Part shown: positions 24,789-33,657 of the stretch, one piece after another
Layout of the letters: the number at the start of each line of letters is the position of its first letter
Numbering within the stretch: the first letter of the stretch is position 1
DNA from: an uncultured bacterium
GTDB taxonomy: Bacteria > Bacteroidota > Bacteroidia > Bacteroidales > Muribaculaceae
Direction: 5' to 3'
NCBI GenBank assembly: GCA_905214715.1
Contig: CAJMMT010000006.1
Coordinates: 62,001 to 126,000, forward strand
Length of the DNA: 64,000 nucleotides
The notes under the pieces: model-generated
Seen by the model: the letters and a program-made list of their open reading frames with translations, nothing else
What the model was told of the DNA's origin: nothing
Databases searched by the model: none
Program-made: the position numbers and the translations under genes

Positions 24789-25775
24789 TCATTTTTTATT
24801 TCCTCTTGCTCCTTTATCATGGGCGGGATCGGTATCGACATCATAACCTGCATGAGCCGCACGAGGATGCGCATTCCTATAGTCTCTCTGTAATTCCTTA
24901 AAGTTCAGATGTGTGTATATCTGAGTACTTGAAAGTGAACTATGGCCCAGAAATTCCTTCACCGTCATTATGTCGGCCCCTCCGTTAAGCATCGCTGTCG
25001 CGAAACTATGTCTGAGTATATGTGGAGACCGCCGGAATGTTTTGGTTCCGGAAAGTGCAGACCTTACAATCTGATATAGCCTTACGTCGGAAAGAGGATG
25101 CCCTCCCCTACCGGGAATAAGAGGCGTATGTCCTGCCTGGACATGGCCCATACACCCTTTCACACATCCGTCACGTACCGTCTGCCATTCCTTTATCCTG
25201 GCAATTGTCGGCGGAGCCAACGGAACTATTCTTGTTTTACCACCTTTGCCGTGTACCCTGAGTTCCGCACGTTCGGAATCTATATCGGCATCCACGATAG
25301 CCCGGAGTTCCGCCTGACGTAATCCACAGCCATAGAGCATTTCTATTATGAGATGATCTCTCATTTCCTGTACGGGATCGGTTGCAAGACGCAATCGGCT
25401 TACCTGCTCCATCTCTTCGTCGGTTACGAATCCGGGCAATGGTTTTGAAGCTTTGGCCAATTGAATCGCGATGGCAGGATTCCGGTTCAGTTTACCTGTA
25501 ATCACCGCCCAGTTATAGAAAGAACGTACACTCTGAGCCTTTCGGTGCAACGATCTGGCCACACACCCTTTCTCCGCTTCGCGTGCAAGCCACTCGCGGA
25601 TGTCGCGCGTATCTGCCTCCAGCAAGATTTCACTTCCCGAATCATACTCGACCGCAGAATCCGCATCCTGCTTCAAAAAAGAAAGCAGTTGCCTCAGATC
25701 TCTACGGTAAGCATCTATAGTAAGAGGACTACGATTGCGTTCAAGTCTCAGGTATGTAAGGAATTGTTCTATCAT
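24789..25775 (-). CDS. xerC: Tyrosine recombinase, XerC/XerD type
   Basis: 328 residues from ATG 25775 (MIEQFLTYLRLERNRSP); an ATG 21 bases upstream is also possible. SAM-like core-binding domain (about 1-105) and catalytic domain (about 115-300) with the full set: Arg153 (GLRQAEL), Lys177 (HGKGGK), His252 and Arg255 (HILRHS), His278 (LGHSS), nucleophile Tyr287 (IYTHL). With a length and context (between rpsU and hpf) typical of the chromosomal copy, it most likely resolves chromosome dimers at dif rather than moving a mobile element. XerC versus XerD cannot be settled here. The C-terminal 28 residues are a basic, disordered extension. Confidence 0.9.
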   Translation of the reverse strand: MIEQFLTYLRLERNRSPLTIDAYRRDLRQLLSFLKQDADSAVEYDSGSEILLEADTRDIREWLAREAEKGCVARSLHRKAQSVRSFYNWAVITGKLNRNPAIAIQLAKASKPLPGFVTDEEMEQVSRLRLATDPVQEMRDHLIIEMLYGCGLRQAELRAIVDADIDSERAELRVHGKGGKTRIVPLAPPTIARIKEWQTVRDGCVKGCMGHVQAGHTPLIPGRGGHPLSDVRLYQIVRSALSGTKTFRRSPHILRHSFATAMLNGGADIMTVKEFLGHSSLSSTQIYTHLNFKELQRDYRNAHPRAAHAGYDVDTDPAHDKGARGNKK

Positions 25776-25885
25776 ATACCTACGAACTACAGACACACAG
25801 AAGATGCAGACACCTCACTAAGAGGCACCTGCATTATTTCTTGTAGCGACTCTTCCGAGCCGAGTCGTCTGTGTCAGAGGGCGGT

Positions 25886-26077
25886 TTACTGTTCTGCCTG
25901 ACGGAGCTGCTGAACATATACCGCTTTCATCATCTTCTTGCGGTTGGTTACCGAAGGCTTTTCAAATGCCTGACGGCGACGCAGTTCCTTTACAACGCCG
26001 GTGCGTTCATATTTTCTTTTGAATTTTTTGAGGGCTTTCTCAATATTCTCGCCTTCCTTTACTTGTACAACGATCAT
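25886..26077 (-). CDS. rpsU: 30S ribosomal protein S21
   Basis: 63 residues: MIVVQVKEGENIEKALKKFK start and basic C-terminal helix, as usual. In Bacteroidota, S21 sits near the anti-Shine-Dalgarno end of 16S rRNA and helps hide it, which fits the A-rich, SD-poor leaders in this window. It heads the rpsU-xerC-hpf group under a consensus promoter at 26213-26243. The 110-base spacer to the recombinase holds two small hairpins (ATGCAG/CTGCAT at 25805-25835 and CGACTC/GAGTCG at 25848-25868) that may reduce read-through. Confidence 0.95.
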   Translation of the reverse strand: MIVVQVKEGENIEKALKKFKRKYERTGVVKELRRRQAFEKPSVTNRKKMMKAVYVQQLRQAEQ

Positions 26078-26212
26078 GCTTTTTGAAGAGTAAATTTTTT
26101 ATTTCCTTCAGTCCCTTTGCAGAGGCCTCCGGATTGGGGTTACTAATATTCGTTTTATAATTCCGCTTTATGCAAACGCTATGATATATAACTATCTTGC
26201 ACAACGCGGATG

Positions 26213-26243
26213 CAAAATTAGATATTATTCCGCGATTTACAAA
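26213..26243 (-). promoter_or_regulatory. Promoter for rpsU-xerC-hpf
   Basis: TTTG (complement of 26240-26243), 19 bases, TAATTTTG (complement of 26213-26220): full consensus. The leader to rpsU is about 130 bases. Confidence 0.78.
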
Positions 26244-26288
26244 ATTTTATCGTTTTTTTTCGCTACAGATTCCGCACGAATCAGCGGA

Positions 26289-26810
26289 TTATTCCTGAGG
26301 ACCGTACCACTTGGAGTACATAAGATAGTTGCGCGCTATCTTCTGGTTCATCTCCTTCGCCTTTTCGGGTTCTACCATCTTGACGAATTTGGCGGGACAA
26401 CCTGCCCAAAGCTCATGAGGACCGATCTTGGTACGGCTGAGCACGACGGCACCTGCCGCTACTATAGACCCCTCACCGACTTCCACATCGTCCATAACCA
26501 CACTTCCCATGCCGAGCAGCGCATAGTCTCTGATTTTGGCTCCATGAACAACTACATTGTGTCCTATCGACACGTCGTTCCCTATCTCGATTGTAGATTT
26601 CTGATACAACGTATGAAGCACGCTTCCATCTTGAATATTAACACGGTCTCCAATTGTGATGGAATTTACGTCGCCGCGCAAAACAGTCGAAAACCAGATG
26701 CTGCAGTCCCGACCTATTGTCACGTCTCCCACCACAACGGCGTTGGCCGCAAGAAATGTACCTTCTCCTATACGGGGCACGAAACCCCTTACTTCCTGTA
26801 TGATTGCCAT
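26289..26810 (-). CDS. Gamma-class carbonic anhydrase family protein
   Basis: 173 residues. Left-handed beta-helix hexapeptide repeats throughout, with the three metal-binding histidines of the Cam/YrdA group: His66 (VLHTLY), His84 (SIGHNV) and His89 (VVVHGA). A C-terminal helix closes the helix trimer. Members hydrate CO2 or have unknown substrates; the acidic loop of Cam is absent as in most family members. It is 49 bases downstream of the Xaa-Pro aminopeptidase gene in the same direction. Confidence 0.88.
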   Translation of the reverse strand: MAIIQEVRGFVPRIGEGTFLAANAVVVGDVTIGRDCSIWFSTVLRGDVNSITIGDRVNIQDGSVLHTLYQKSTIEIGNDVSIGHNVVVHGAKIRDYALLGMGSVVMDDVEVGEGSIVAAGAVVLSRTKIGPHELWAGCPAKFVKMVEPEKAKEMNQKIARNYLMYSKWYGPQE

Positions 26811-26859
26811 AATTTTCGTTTTTATCTATAGGCGACCGCCATATGTATGATATGCGGCC

Positions 26860-28656
26860 TTATCTTGAAAGCGGACGCGTTTTCTCCTTGAGCCATGCCA
26901 CTTCATCGGGCTTCAACAACGGCGACAGACGGTCATAGACCATAGCATGATAACCGTTGATCCAATCAAGTTCGGAATCGCTCATAATCGATGTCTCGAA
27001 CAGATTCAGATCGAAGGGGAACAACGTCATCACTTCGAATTTCAGGAACTGACCGAACTCGGTCTCTTTCCATTTTTCTGTCACTATCAGATTCTCGCAG
27101 CGTATGCCATATCTGCCTTCCAGATACAGACCTGGTTCGTTACTCGTTATCATTCCGGGTTCGAACGGTGTCGGATTTTCATTCAAGCGGATGTTCTGAG
27201 GACCTTCATGGCAGTTGATAAAGAAGCCGACACCATGTCCGGTACCATGATAGTACGCCTTTCCTTCGTTCCACAGGAACTGACGCGCCAAAGCGTCGAG
27301 CTGTGAACCTCGCGTGCCTGCCGGATACTTGGCCGTGGCAAGAGCTATATGCCCCTTCATGACAAGAGTGAAGTCATGCTTCTGTTCGGCTGTCGGTGTA
27401 CCCAAAGCTATGGTGCGCGTAATGTCGGTAGTGCCATATACATATTGGCCGCCGGAATCTACAAGCAACAATCCTTCGCCTACTATAGGCACGTCGGTCT
27501 CTTCGGTGGCCTCATAGTGCACTATGGCCCCATGCGCGTTCCAACCGAGAATCGGGGCGAAACTTTCGTCGACGCAGCTTGGGTCGGACAGACGCAATGC
27601 CCGCAGACGCTTGCCGAGTTCCACCTCTGTGAGTTTTCCTTCCGGATACTCCTTCTCAACCATCATGAAGAAACGTGTCAGCGCGACTCCATCCTTCTCC
27701 ATCGCGATTGCCAGATTAGACAACATGGTATCGTTCTTTATGCTCTTCAGACGGGCTACCCCGGCGCCGCCGAATACCACTGAGCATGCCACATGATCGT
27801 AAAGACCGCGCGATGTCTTTACAGGGTCCATCAGCAAACGGGTCTCTTTGGGCAACCTTCCTACATAGTTCAACACATCATCGTATGGCCGCACCTCTAT
27901 ATGATACTTAGCGAGATGATCCTCTACTTCGGGAGTAAGCTTCTCGGAATCTACGAAAAGCACTCTATTCGTTTCCGATAGGAAAAGATAAGACACGAAT
28001 ATGGGAGAGAACGCTATATCGCCGGCTGTCCTCAGGTTCGTGGCCCATGCGATATCGTCGAGGGCGGAGAGAACAACTGCATTTGCAAGTTCTCCCTTGA
28101 CCTCTTTCATTATGCGGCATATTTTTGAATCCACACTTTCTCCTACAATCTTTTCATCATGGACGAAAAGTTTGTTTTTCGGACGCTCCGGACGGTCCGG
28201 GTATATGTAGTCGAACTGAGGGAAGTTTGTATTCAGTTTTACACCGTTATCTCCAAGTTCCTGTTCAAGACGCTGTGCCAATGATATCGAGAATGTCATC
28301 CCGTCTATTCCTACGGTCTGTCCTTTCGCCGTATGCTCCACCAGCCAGTCCACAAGGTCTACCGCCTCCGGACCATCCTCTTTCATCATCTTGAATCCGG
28401 TACCTTTAAGCTGTTCTGTGGCCTGAATAAAGTAGCGGGAATCTGTCCAGCACAAAGCTTCATCGCGGAGCACCACAGCCGTTCCATTGGTGCCGTTGCC
28501 ACTTTCAAATCCGGTAAGCCACTCGCGGCCACGCCAATGCATGGGAGGAAGTTCACTTTGGTGAGGGTCCGTTCCCGTTATCACACAGGCATCTATCCCG
28601 TGTTTTTTCATAGCATCCCGCAACGATGCGAGATATTGAAGGTTTTTCTTTTCCAT
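26860..28656 (-). CDS. pepP: Aminopeptidase P family (Xaa-Pro aminopeptidase), M24B
   Basis: 598 residues from ATG 28656 (MEKKNLQYLASLRDAM); a longer reading from 28713 only adds unrelated residues upstream of the promoter-proximal leader. Two creatinase-like N-terminal domains precede the pita-bread catalytic domain. Metal ligands are visible: VDSGGQYVYGTTDITRT (two Asp, about 397-410), GTGHGVGFFINCHEGP (His, about 470-485), SNEPGLYLE and RCENL (two Glu, about 505-524). The length is that of the large cytoplasmic three-domain type. It removes N-terminal residues before proline. Own promoter at 28764-28793. Confidence 0.93.
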   Translation of the reverse strand: MEKKNLQYLASLRDAMKKHGIDACVITGTDPHQSELPPMHWRGREWLTGFESGNGTNGTAVVLRDEALCWTDSRYFIQATEQLKGTGFKMMKEDGPEAVDLVDWLVEHTAKGQTVGIDGMTFSISLAQRLEQELGDNGVKLNTNFPQFDYIYPDRPERPKNKLFVHDEKIVGESVDSKICRIMKEVKGELANAVVLSALDDIAWATNLRTAGDIAFSPIFVSYLFLSETNRVLFVDSEKLTPEVEDHLAKYHIEVRPYDDVLNYVGRLPKETRLLMDPVKTSRGLYDHVACSVVFGGAGVARLKSIKNDTMLSNLAIAMEKDGVALTRFFMMVEKEYPEGKLTEVELGKRLRALRLSDPSCVDESFAPILGWNAHGAIVHYEATEETDVPIVGEGLLLVDSGGQYVYGTTDITRTIALGTPTAEQKHDFTLVMKGHIALATAKYPAGTRGSQLDALARQFLWNEGKAYYHGTGHGVGFFINCHEGPQNIRLNENPTPFEPGMITSNEPGLYLEGRYGIRCENLIVTEKWKETEFGQFLKFEVMTLFPFDLNLFETSIMSDSELDWINGYHAMVYDRLSPLLKPDEVAWLKEKTRPLSR

Positions 28657-28763
28657 AGAATTTAGGTTTTCTAAGCTTCCAGTCTTTATATCCTCGGGAC
28701 ATTTGGCAAGCAAGTCGAAGCTGTCGCCATGATCCGATTCAAAGCGTGGGGCAATTTCTTTTT

Positions 28764-28793
28764 CAAATATACAAAATCACATCCATATTACAA
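28764..28793 (-). promoter_or_regulatory. Promoter for pepP and carbonic anhydrase
   Basis: TTG (complement of 28791-28793), 19 bases, TATATTTG (complement of 28764-28771). The leader to the ATG at 28656 is about 100 bases, which supports the shorter pepP start. Confidence 0.7.
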
Positions 28794-29064
28794 TCCCACA
28801 ATCGTTATTTCTATGGCCGTTTCAATATTTCAGATACAACGGACGACTCTTAGATGCATTTTTAGCCCTCTTAGTAATCATTTTTGACCTTTAGAAATAT
28901 GCCATTTATACGCAATCCTTTTCTTTTACACGCATGGCAATCTCTTTAAGCCTTGATAATCTTGCAATGTTATCAAATGTAATGTAATTTAGCATTGCAA
29001 TTCGGCGGAATCCTCTCTTCTGATAATACGCCAACGTTTATTAAAACAAAAAAAATTGCATGAC

Positions 29065-29084
29065 GGTTGCGTTTTATCGCAACC
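29065..29084. other. Small hairpin in the pepP-cls divergent gap
   Basis: GGTTGCG/CGCAACC with loop TTTTAT. On the minus strand a T-run (TTTTTTTT) follows after nine bases, so it could stop transcription entering from the cls side. The 703-base gap 28657-29360 otherwise holds the pepP promoter and leader, AT-rich DNA without an open frame, and the candidate RNA described separately. Confidence 0.4.
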
Positions 29085-29149
29085 AATAACCGATGAAAGC
29101 AAGTCATAACAATAGCTTTAAGTAATAGTGATATAAATTTTGTAAGTTA

Positions 29150-29247
29150 GTGGTTGAGTATAAGAAGGCTCAAGCTTGTGAAAGTTAAGGCCTCTCTTTA
29201 CAATCATAATGCAGACTCGGGTTGTGAAACCGGAGTCTGTGTTTTTT
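29150..29247 (+). ncRNA. Candidate small RNA or attenuated leader upstream of cls
   Basis: A stretch without open frame ends in a terminator-like hairpin: CAGACTC (29212-29218) with GAGTCTG (29233-29239), an inner GGTT/AACC stem, then GTTTTTTT at 29241-29248. A near-match promoter (ATAAATTTTG, one base off the TAnnTTTG spacing) lies at about 29130-29142. The terminator sits 113 bases before the cls start, so the product is either a separate small RNA of about 100 bases or a transcript that must read through to express cls. The start point is a guess. Confidence 0.4.
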
Positions 29248-29360
29248 TATACCCTACAGGTTGCGCGATACAATGAATTTTACTAATTTTCAGTTTCAAA
29301 CCGGATGAGTAGACTACACGCAGTCTCCATCCGGACGAGTCTACCCAAAGTCTGACAATT

Positions 29361-30782
29361 ATGAGTTTGTGGCTCTTTATCATTGGTATCGCGGTATATC
29401 TTGCCATTATAGCTACATGCATCGGCGTAGTACTTTCGGAAAACCGAAACCCTATTCGTGCCCTCGCCTGGATTATCGCCCTCCTGTTCCTTCCGGGAAT
29501 AGGGTTGATATTCTATTTGTTTTTCGGACGCGGTCTGAAAGGGATGACCATGATTTCACGGCGTAACAAACGCAAACTGATGCATTATTCACGCCAACGA
29601 GGTAATCGGACGCAGGTAAATATAGGCAATTCCTCATACAAGCAGCTGATACGACTCGCCCACAATCTTTGCAATTCGCCGCTTACGCTTAACAACAACG
29701 TAAAAATCTATACAGACGGCGTGTCGAAATTCAACGACCTGCGCGAGGACCTACGCAATGCACGTAAGTCAATACTATTGCAATACTATATTTTTCTTGA
29801 CGACAGACTCGGCACGGAAATAGCCGAGATTCTTATATCCAAAGCCCACCAAGGCCTACAGGTATGCGTTATGTATGACCATGTAGGATCATTTTCAGCC
29901 TCCAACAGTTTTTTCCGCCGTATGATGGACGCAGGGGTGAAGGTACATCCTTTTTTCAGAGTCACTTTTCCGCAACTTGCAAACCGCATAAACTGGCGTA
30001 ACCATCGTAAAATAGTGATAATCGACGACTATATAGGATATATAGGAGGAATGAATATAGCCGACAGATATGTGGAGGGCACAGAGAAGGGCACCGCGTG
30101 GCGCGACACCCACTTCCGGATCACAGGCGACATAGTGCAGTCTCTTTTCTACTCATTCGCCATAGATTGGAACTTTCTCAAGCCTCAGCTTGAAGACGGG
30201 TATCAGTACTCGCCTCACCCGTCGGATCCATCGGACGTAGGCATGCAATTGGTAACCTCAGGGCCGACCGATTCTTGGCACACCATCTCGCTATGTTTCC
30301 TCAAAGCCATCTCCACGGCGCAGAAGCGCATATACATACAAACGCCTTACTTTCTACCTACAGACGCTCTTATGCGAGCTCTCGAAACTGCCGCATTATC
30401 TCGCATTGATGTAAGGATAATGATTCCGAAAAACAGCGATTCCCGGATGCTGAAATATGCTTCATTCTCATATATTACGCAATGTCTGAGAGCCGGCATC
30501 AAAGTATATCTTTATGAGCCGGGGATGTTGCATGCAAAAATGATGGTGATAGACGACCAGTTTGTTACGGCGGGCTCGACAAACTTCGATTTCAGAAGTT
30601 TTGAAAACAACTTCGAGTGCAACCTTATGATATATGACGAACATATAAATAGCGAGATGCGCGAAATATTCTTTTCCGATCTGAAAGAATGCACCAGAGT
30701 GAATCCTACACAATGGTATCACAGACCGCTCGGGCAACGGGCTCTCGAATCGATACTGCGGCTTGTAAGCCCTATTCTATGA
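29361..30782 (+). CDS. cls: Cardiolipin synthase (PLD family)
   Basis: 473 residues. Two N-terminal membrane segments (about 3-22 and 32-52, PLDc_N type) then two phospholipase D domains with HKD motifs: HRKIVIIDD with His215 and HAKMMVIDD with His391. It condenses phosphatidylglycerol to cardiolipin at the inner membrane. The NAP-like motif GGMNIADRY and AGSTNFDFRSFENNFE are characteristic. Monocistronic between a candidate leader terminator upstream and a bidirectional terminator downstream. Confidence 0.95.
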   Translation: MSLWLFIIGIAVYLAIIATCIGVVLSENRNPIRALAWIIALLFLPGIGLIFYLFFGRGLKGMTMISRRNKRKLMHYSRQRGNRTQVNIGNSSYKQLIRLAHNLCNSPLTLNNNVKIYTDGVSKFNDLREDLRNARKSILLQYYIFLDDRLGTEIAEILISKAHQGLQVCVMYDHVGSFSASNSFFRRMMDAGVKVHPFFRVTFPQLANRINWRNHRKIVIIDDYIGYIGGMNIADRYVEGTEKGTAWRDTHFRITGDIVQSLFYSFAIDWNFLKPQLEDGYQYSPHPSDPSDVGMQLVTSGPTDSWHTISLCFLKAISTAQKRIYIQTPYFLPTDALMRALETAALSRIDVRIMIPKNSDSRMLKYASFSYITQCLRAGIKVYLYEPGMLHAKMMVIDDQFVTAGSTNFDFRSFENNFECNLMIYDEHINSEMREIFFSDLKECTRVNPTQWYHRPLGQRALESILRLVSPIL

Positions 30783-30853
30783 CCGACATGGAATAAACAG
30801 AAATATTCCCGAGAATCGAAGAATAGAAAATAAAAAGACATAATAGAGGAAAT

Positions 30854-30892
30854 AAAAAACGGAGATACCCAATATGAGTATCTCCGTTTTTT
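30854..30892. terminator. Bidirectional terminator between cls and rplQ
   Basis: AAAAAACGGAGATAC (30854-30868) pairs with GTATCTCCGTTTTTT (30878-30892). It ends cls on the plus strand and the whole ribosomal supercluster on the minus strand, 15 bases after the rplQ stop. Confidence 0.93.
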
Positions 30893-30906
30893 GGTGAGAG
30901 ATATAT

Positions 30907-31386
30907 TTACTCTGCTTCCGGTGCTTCGGGAGCAGCGGTCTCTTCTGCTGCGACATTCTTCTTGCCACCGCGACGTGAACGACGGGTTTTGGCACTCTTC
31001 TTGGCTTCCTTTTCAGCGAGCATATTCTCGTTGAAGTCCACCAGCTCGATCATTGCCATTTCGGCATTGTCGCCAAGACGATGGCCGGTTTTGAGAATGC
31101 GGGTGTAACCGCCGGGACGGTCTGCAACCTTTTCGGCAACCACGCCGAAAAGTTCCTTGATAGCCTCTTTATTCTGCAGGTAAGAGAAGACAAGACGGCG
31201 ATTTGCCATATCGTCTTTCTTAGCACGGGTGATAAGAGGTTCGGCATAGACGCGGAGTGCCTTAGCCTTGGCCAGAGTCGTGAAGATGCGCTTGTGGAGC
31301 ACCAGCGAGATGGTCAGGTTCTTGAGCAGAGCCTCGCGGTGACCTTTCTGACGACTCAGGTGGTTGAATTTCTTATTATGTCTCAT
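30907..31386 (-). CDS. rplQ: 50S ribosomal protein L17
   Basis: 159 residues. Core L17 (about 1-120) begins MRHNKKFNHLSRQKGHR and contains the NLTISLVLHKRIFTT region near the peptide tunnel exit. A basic then Ala/Glu/Pro-rich C-terminal extension (KTRRSRRGGKKNVAAEE) makes it longer than the 127-residue E. coli protein, as is common in Bacteroidota. Last gene of the alpha block, eight bases after rpoA, closed by a strong terminator. Confidence 0.97.
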   Translation of the reverse strand: MRHNKKFNHLSRQKGHREALLKNLTISLVLHKRIFTTLAKAKALRVYAEPLITRAKKDDMANRRLVFSYLQNKEAIKELFGVVAEKVADRPGGYTRILKTGHRLGDNAEMAMIELVDFNENMLAEKEAKKSAKTRRSRRGGKKNVAAEETAAPEAPEAE

Positions 31387-31394
31387 CGTTGTGT

Positions 31395-32399
31395 TTAGTC
31401 TTTATCTAATTTATACTTTGAAATGTCCATGCCAAACGACAGGTTTAAGCTGGCCAGCAGCTCGTCGAGCTCCGTGAGAGACTTCTTACCGAAGTTACGG
31501 AACTTAAGCAGGTCATTTTTGTTGAACACCACCAGCTCGCCGAGAGTCTCGACTTCAGCACTCTTAAGGCAATTCAGAGCACGAACGGAAAGATCCATGT
31601 CGACCAGCTTGCTCTTAAGCAGCTGACGCATGCGGAGCACTTCCTCATCGAATTCGTCGGCCGATTCCTCGGAAGGAGATTCAAGTGAGATCTTCTCGTC
31701 GGAGAAGAGCATGAAGTGGTGAATCAGAATTTTGGCAGCCTCCTTCAGAGCCTCTTTCGGGAGGATGGACCCGTCGGTTGTCACTTCGAGCGTAAGCTTT
31801 TCGTAGTCGGTTTTCTGTTCCACGCGATAGTTCTCTACTGTATACTTCACATTCTTGATAGGAGTATATATGGAGTCGAGAGCTATCACATCGGCTGCGG
31901 CGTTCTCGGCGCGAAGCATCTCGCGATTCTCGTCGGCAGGAACCCAGCCGCGACCCTTATTGATGGTAAATTCCATAGTGAAACTTGCCGAAGGGTCAAG
32001 ATTACAGATAACCAGGTCGGGATTCAGAACTTCGAAACCCGAAAGAGCTTTACCCAAGTCGCCGGCTTTGAACACATCTGTGCCCGACACCACCACGCTA
32101 CCGGTTTCGGTTTCGTGGTCCTCGGTCAGCTGCTTGAAGCGAACCTGCTTGAGGTTAAGGATGATGTTGGTAACATCCTCCTTTACTCCAGGTATGGTAT
32201 CCAGTTCGTGGGCTACACCGTCGATACGTATCGAGCAGATGGCGAAACCGCCGATGCTCGACAGCAGTATGCGTCGCAGTGCATTGCCTATGGTCTGGCC
32301 ATAACCCGGTTCGAGAGGACGGAATTCGAATTTGCCGAACATCGAGTCCTCCTCCAGCATGATGACCTTTTCGGGCTTTTGAAATGCTAAAATAGACAT
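31395..32399 (-). CDS. rpoA: RNA polymerase subunit alpha
   Basis: 334 residues. The N-terminal dimerisation domain contains RPLEPGYGQTIGNALRRILL and the C-terminal domain (about 255-325) has the helix-hairpin-helix DNA-contact segment VRALNCLKSAEVETLGELV and FRNFGKKSLTELDELL. It assembles the core polymerase. Flanked by rpsD (16 bases upstream) and rplQ, as in most bacteria, so it is under the control of the rpsD leader if that leader is regulatory. Confidence 0.97.
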   Translation of the reverse strand: MSILAFQKPEKVIMLEEDSMFGKFEFRPLEPGYGQTIGNALRRILLSSIGGFAICSIRIDGVAHELDTIPGVKEDVTNIILNLKQVRFKQLTEDHETETGSVVVSGTDVFKAGDLGKALSGFEVLNPDLVICNLDPSASFTMEFTINKGRGWVPADENREMLRAENAAADVIALDSIYTPIKNVKYTVENYRVEQKTDYEKLTLEVTTDGSILPKEALKEAAKILIHHFMLFSDEKISLESPSEESADEFDEEVLRMRQLLKSKLVDMDLSVRALNCLKSAEVETLGELVVFNKNDLLKFRNFGKKSLTELDELLASLNLSFGMDISKYKLDKD

Positions 32400-32415
32400 G
32401 GGCTTGAAGTGTTAA

Positions 32416-33021
32416 TTATTTAGAGTACAACTCAACGATCAACTGTTCCTTGATGGTCTCGGGAATGTCGGCACGCTGGGGAAGGTGCAGGAACTTACCT
32501 CCCTTGAGGCTTTCGTCCCATTCTATCCAGGGATACTTGCTGTGATTGAAACCAGCGAGGCAGTCGGCTATAACCTCCAGAGACTTTGACTTTTCGCGAA
32601 CACCCACTACATCGCCGGGCTTAACCTGGAACGAAGGAATGTTTACTACACCACCGTTGACTGTGATATGCTTGTGAAGCACGAGCTGACGAGCTGCGGG
32701 GCGGCTCGGAGCCAGACCGAGACGGTAAACCACATTGTCGAGGCGGCTTTCCAGAAGTTGGAGAAGAACCTCACCGGTGATACCCTTGGTACGGGCTGCG
32801 CGATCAAAGAGATTGCGGAACTGACGTTCCAGAACTCCGTAGGTATATTTGGCTTTCTGCTTCTCTTTTAGCTGAACGCCATACTCCGACACCTTGCGGC
32901 GACGGTTGATGCCATGCTGGCCCGGCGGGTAGTTCTTCTTGGAAAGAACTTTGTCTTCGCCATAGATGGCTTCGCCGAACTTACGGGCGATTTTAGATTT
33001 GGGGCCTGTGTATCTTGCCAT
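32416..33021 (-). CDS. rpsD: 30S ribosomal protein S4
   Basis: 201 residues. Primary 16S binder needed early in 30S assembly. The S4 RNA-binding domain (about 92-155) has RLDNVVYRLGLAPSRPAARQLVLHKHI. The zinc-binding cysteines found in some S4 proteins are absent. S4 represses its own operon in E. coli and Bacillus by binding mRNA. Here a 238-base structured leader lies directly upstream (33022-33259), the best place for such control of rpsD, rpoA and rplQ. Confidence 0.97.
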   Translation of the reverse strand: MARYTGPKSKIARKFGEAIYGEDKVLSKKNYPPGQHGINRRRKVSEYGVQLKEKQKAKYTYGVLERQFRNLFDRAARTKGITGEVLLQLLESRLDNVVYRLGLAPSRPAARQLVLHKHITVNGGVVNIPSFQVKPGDVVGVREKSKSLEVIADCLAGFNHSKYPWIEWDESLKGGKFLHLPQRADIPETIKEQLIVELYSK

Positions 33022-33259
33022 TTTGTTTTCTTATTGATTTTGGTCTTGCCGTGGACTCCGGCGGCAGGCGCAGCCGCGGACGTCGAGAGAAAAGCTGCCA
33101 AACAAGTTGTTGACGTACCATTCGCCTCCAGCCGGCTTCCTACCCGGTACTTATTATGGATATCCCGCTATTGCAGGTAGCGTCTACATCCTATAGATAC
33201 CGGGGTCTGTATGACTTGACAAGACCCGGGTTCTTTTTTTCAGATGCTGTACTCGTGAA
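33022..33259 (-). promoter_or_regulatory. Structured leader upstream of rpsD, candidate S4 autoregulatory RNA
   Basis: 238 bases without an open frame inside an otherwise tightly packed operon. Minus-strand helices seen: ACC(C)GGGTCT with AGACCC(C)GGT around 33199-33231; CGCTA with TAGCG at 33166-33182; ACGTC with GACGT spanning about 33080-33115; GCGGC with GCCGC at 33061-33077. The sequence is GC-rich and no TAnnTTTG promoter was found, so it acts, if at all, on the read-through transcript. A Bacteroidia S4 leader class has, as far as I recall, been proposed; I could not compare the sequence with it. Confidence 0.55.
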
Positions 33260-33649
33260 TCAGACTCTTCTTCTTTTCGGAGGACGACATCCGTTGTGCG
33301 GAAGCGGAGTAACGTCTACAATCTCCACAACGTCGATGCCGGCGCCGTGAACGGTACGGATGGCGCTTTCGCGACCGTTGCCGGGACCCTTGACGTATGC
33401 TTTCACTTTGCGCAGACCCAGGTCATAAGCAACCTTTGCGCAATCCTGAGCTGCCATCTGAGCGGCATAGGGAGTGTTCTTCTTAGAACCGCGGAAACCC
33501 ATTTTACCGGCCGACGACCAGGATATAACCTGACCTTCACTGTTGGCCAGGCATACGATGATGTTGTTGAATGAAGAATGCACGTGAAGCTGACCCATAG
33601 CGTCAACCTTAACGTTTTTCTTCTTTGCTGCGACTGTCTTCTTAGCCAT
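33260..33649 (-). CDS. rpsK: 30S ribosomal protein S11
   Basis: 129 residues. Platform protein of the 30S subunit. Lys-rich start (AKKTVAAKKKNVKVDAMGQ) then the conserved HVHSSFNNIIVC and C-terminal PLPHNGCRPPKRRRV, all as usual. Eight bases after rpsM; then the long leader before rpsD. Confidence 0.97.
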   Translation of the reverse strand: MAKKTVAAKKKNVKVDAMGQLHVHSSFNNIIVCLANSEGQVISWSSAGKMGFRGSKKNTPYAAQMAAQDCAKVAYDLGLRKVKAYVKGPGNGRESAIRTVHGAGIDVVEIVDVTPLPHNGCRPPKRRRV

Positions 33650-33657
33650 ACTGTTTA

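Noticed and set aside
24789..25775. Tyrosine recombinase as an integrase of a mobile element
   Set aside because: Located in the rpsU-xerC-hpf order with housekeeping-type length; no attachment repeats or cargo genes seen nearby.
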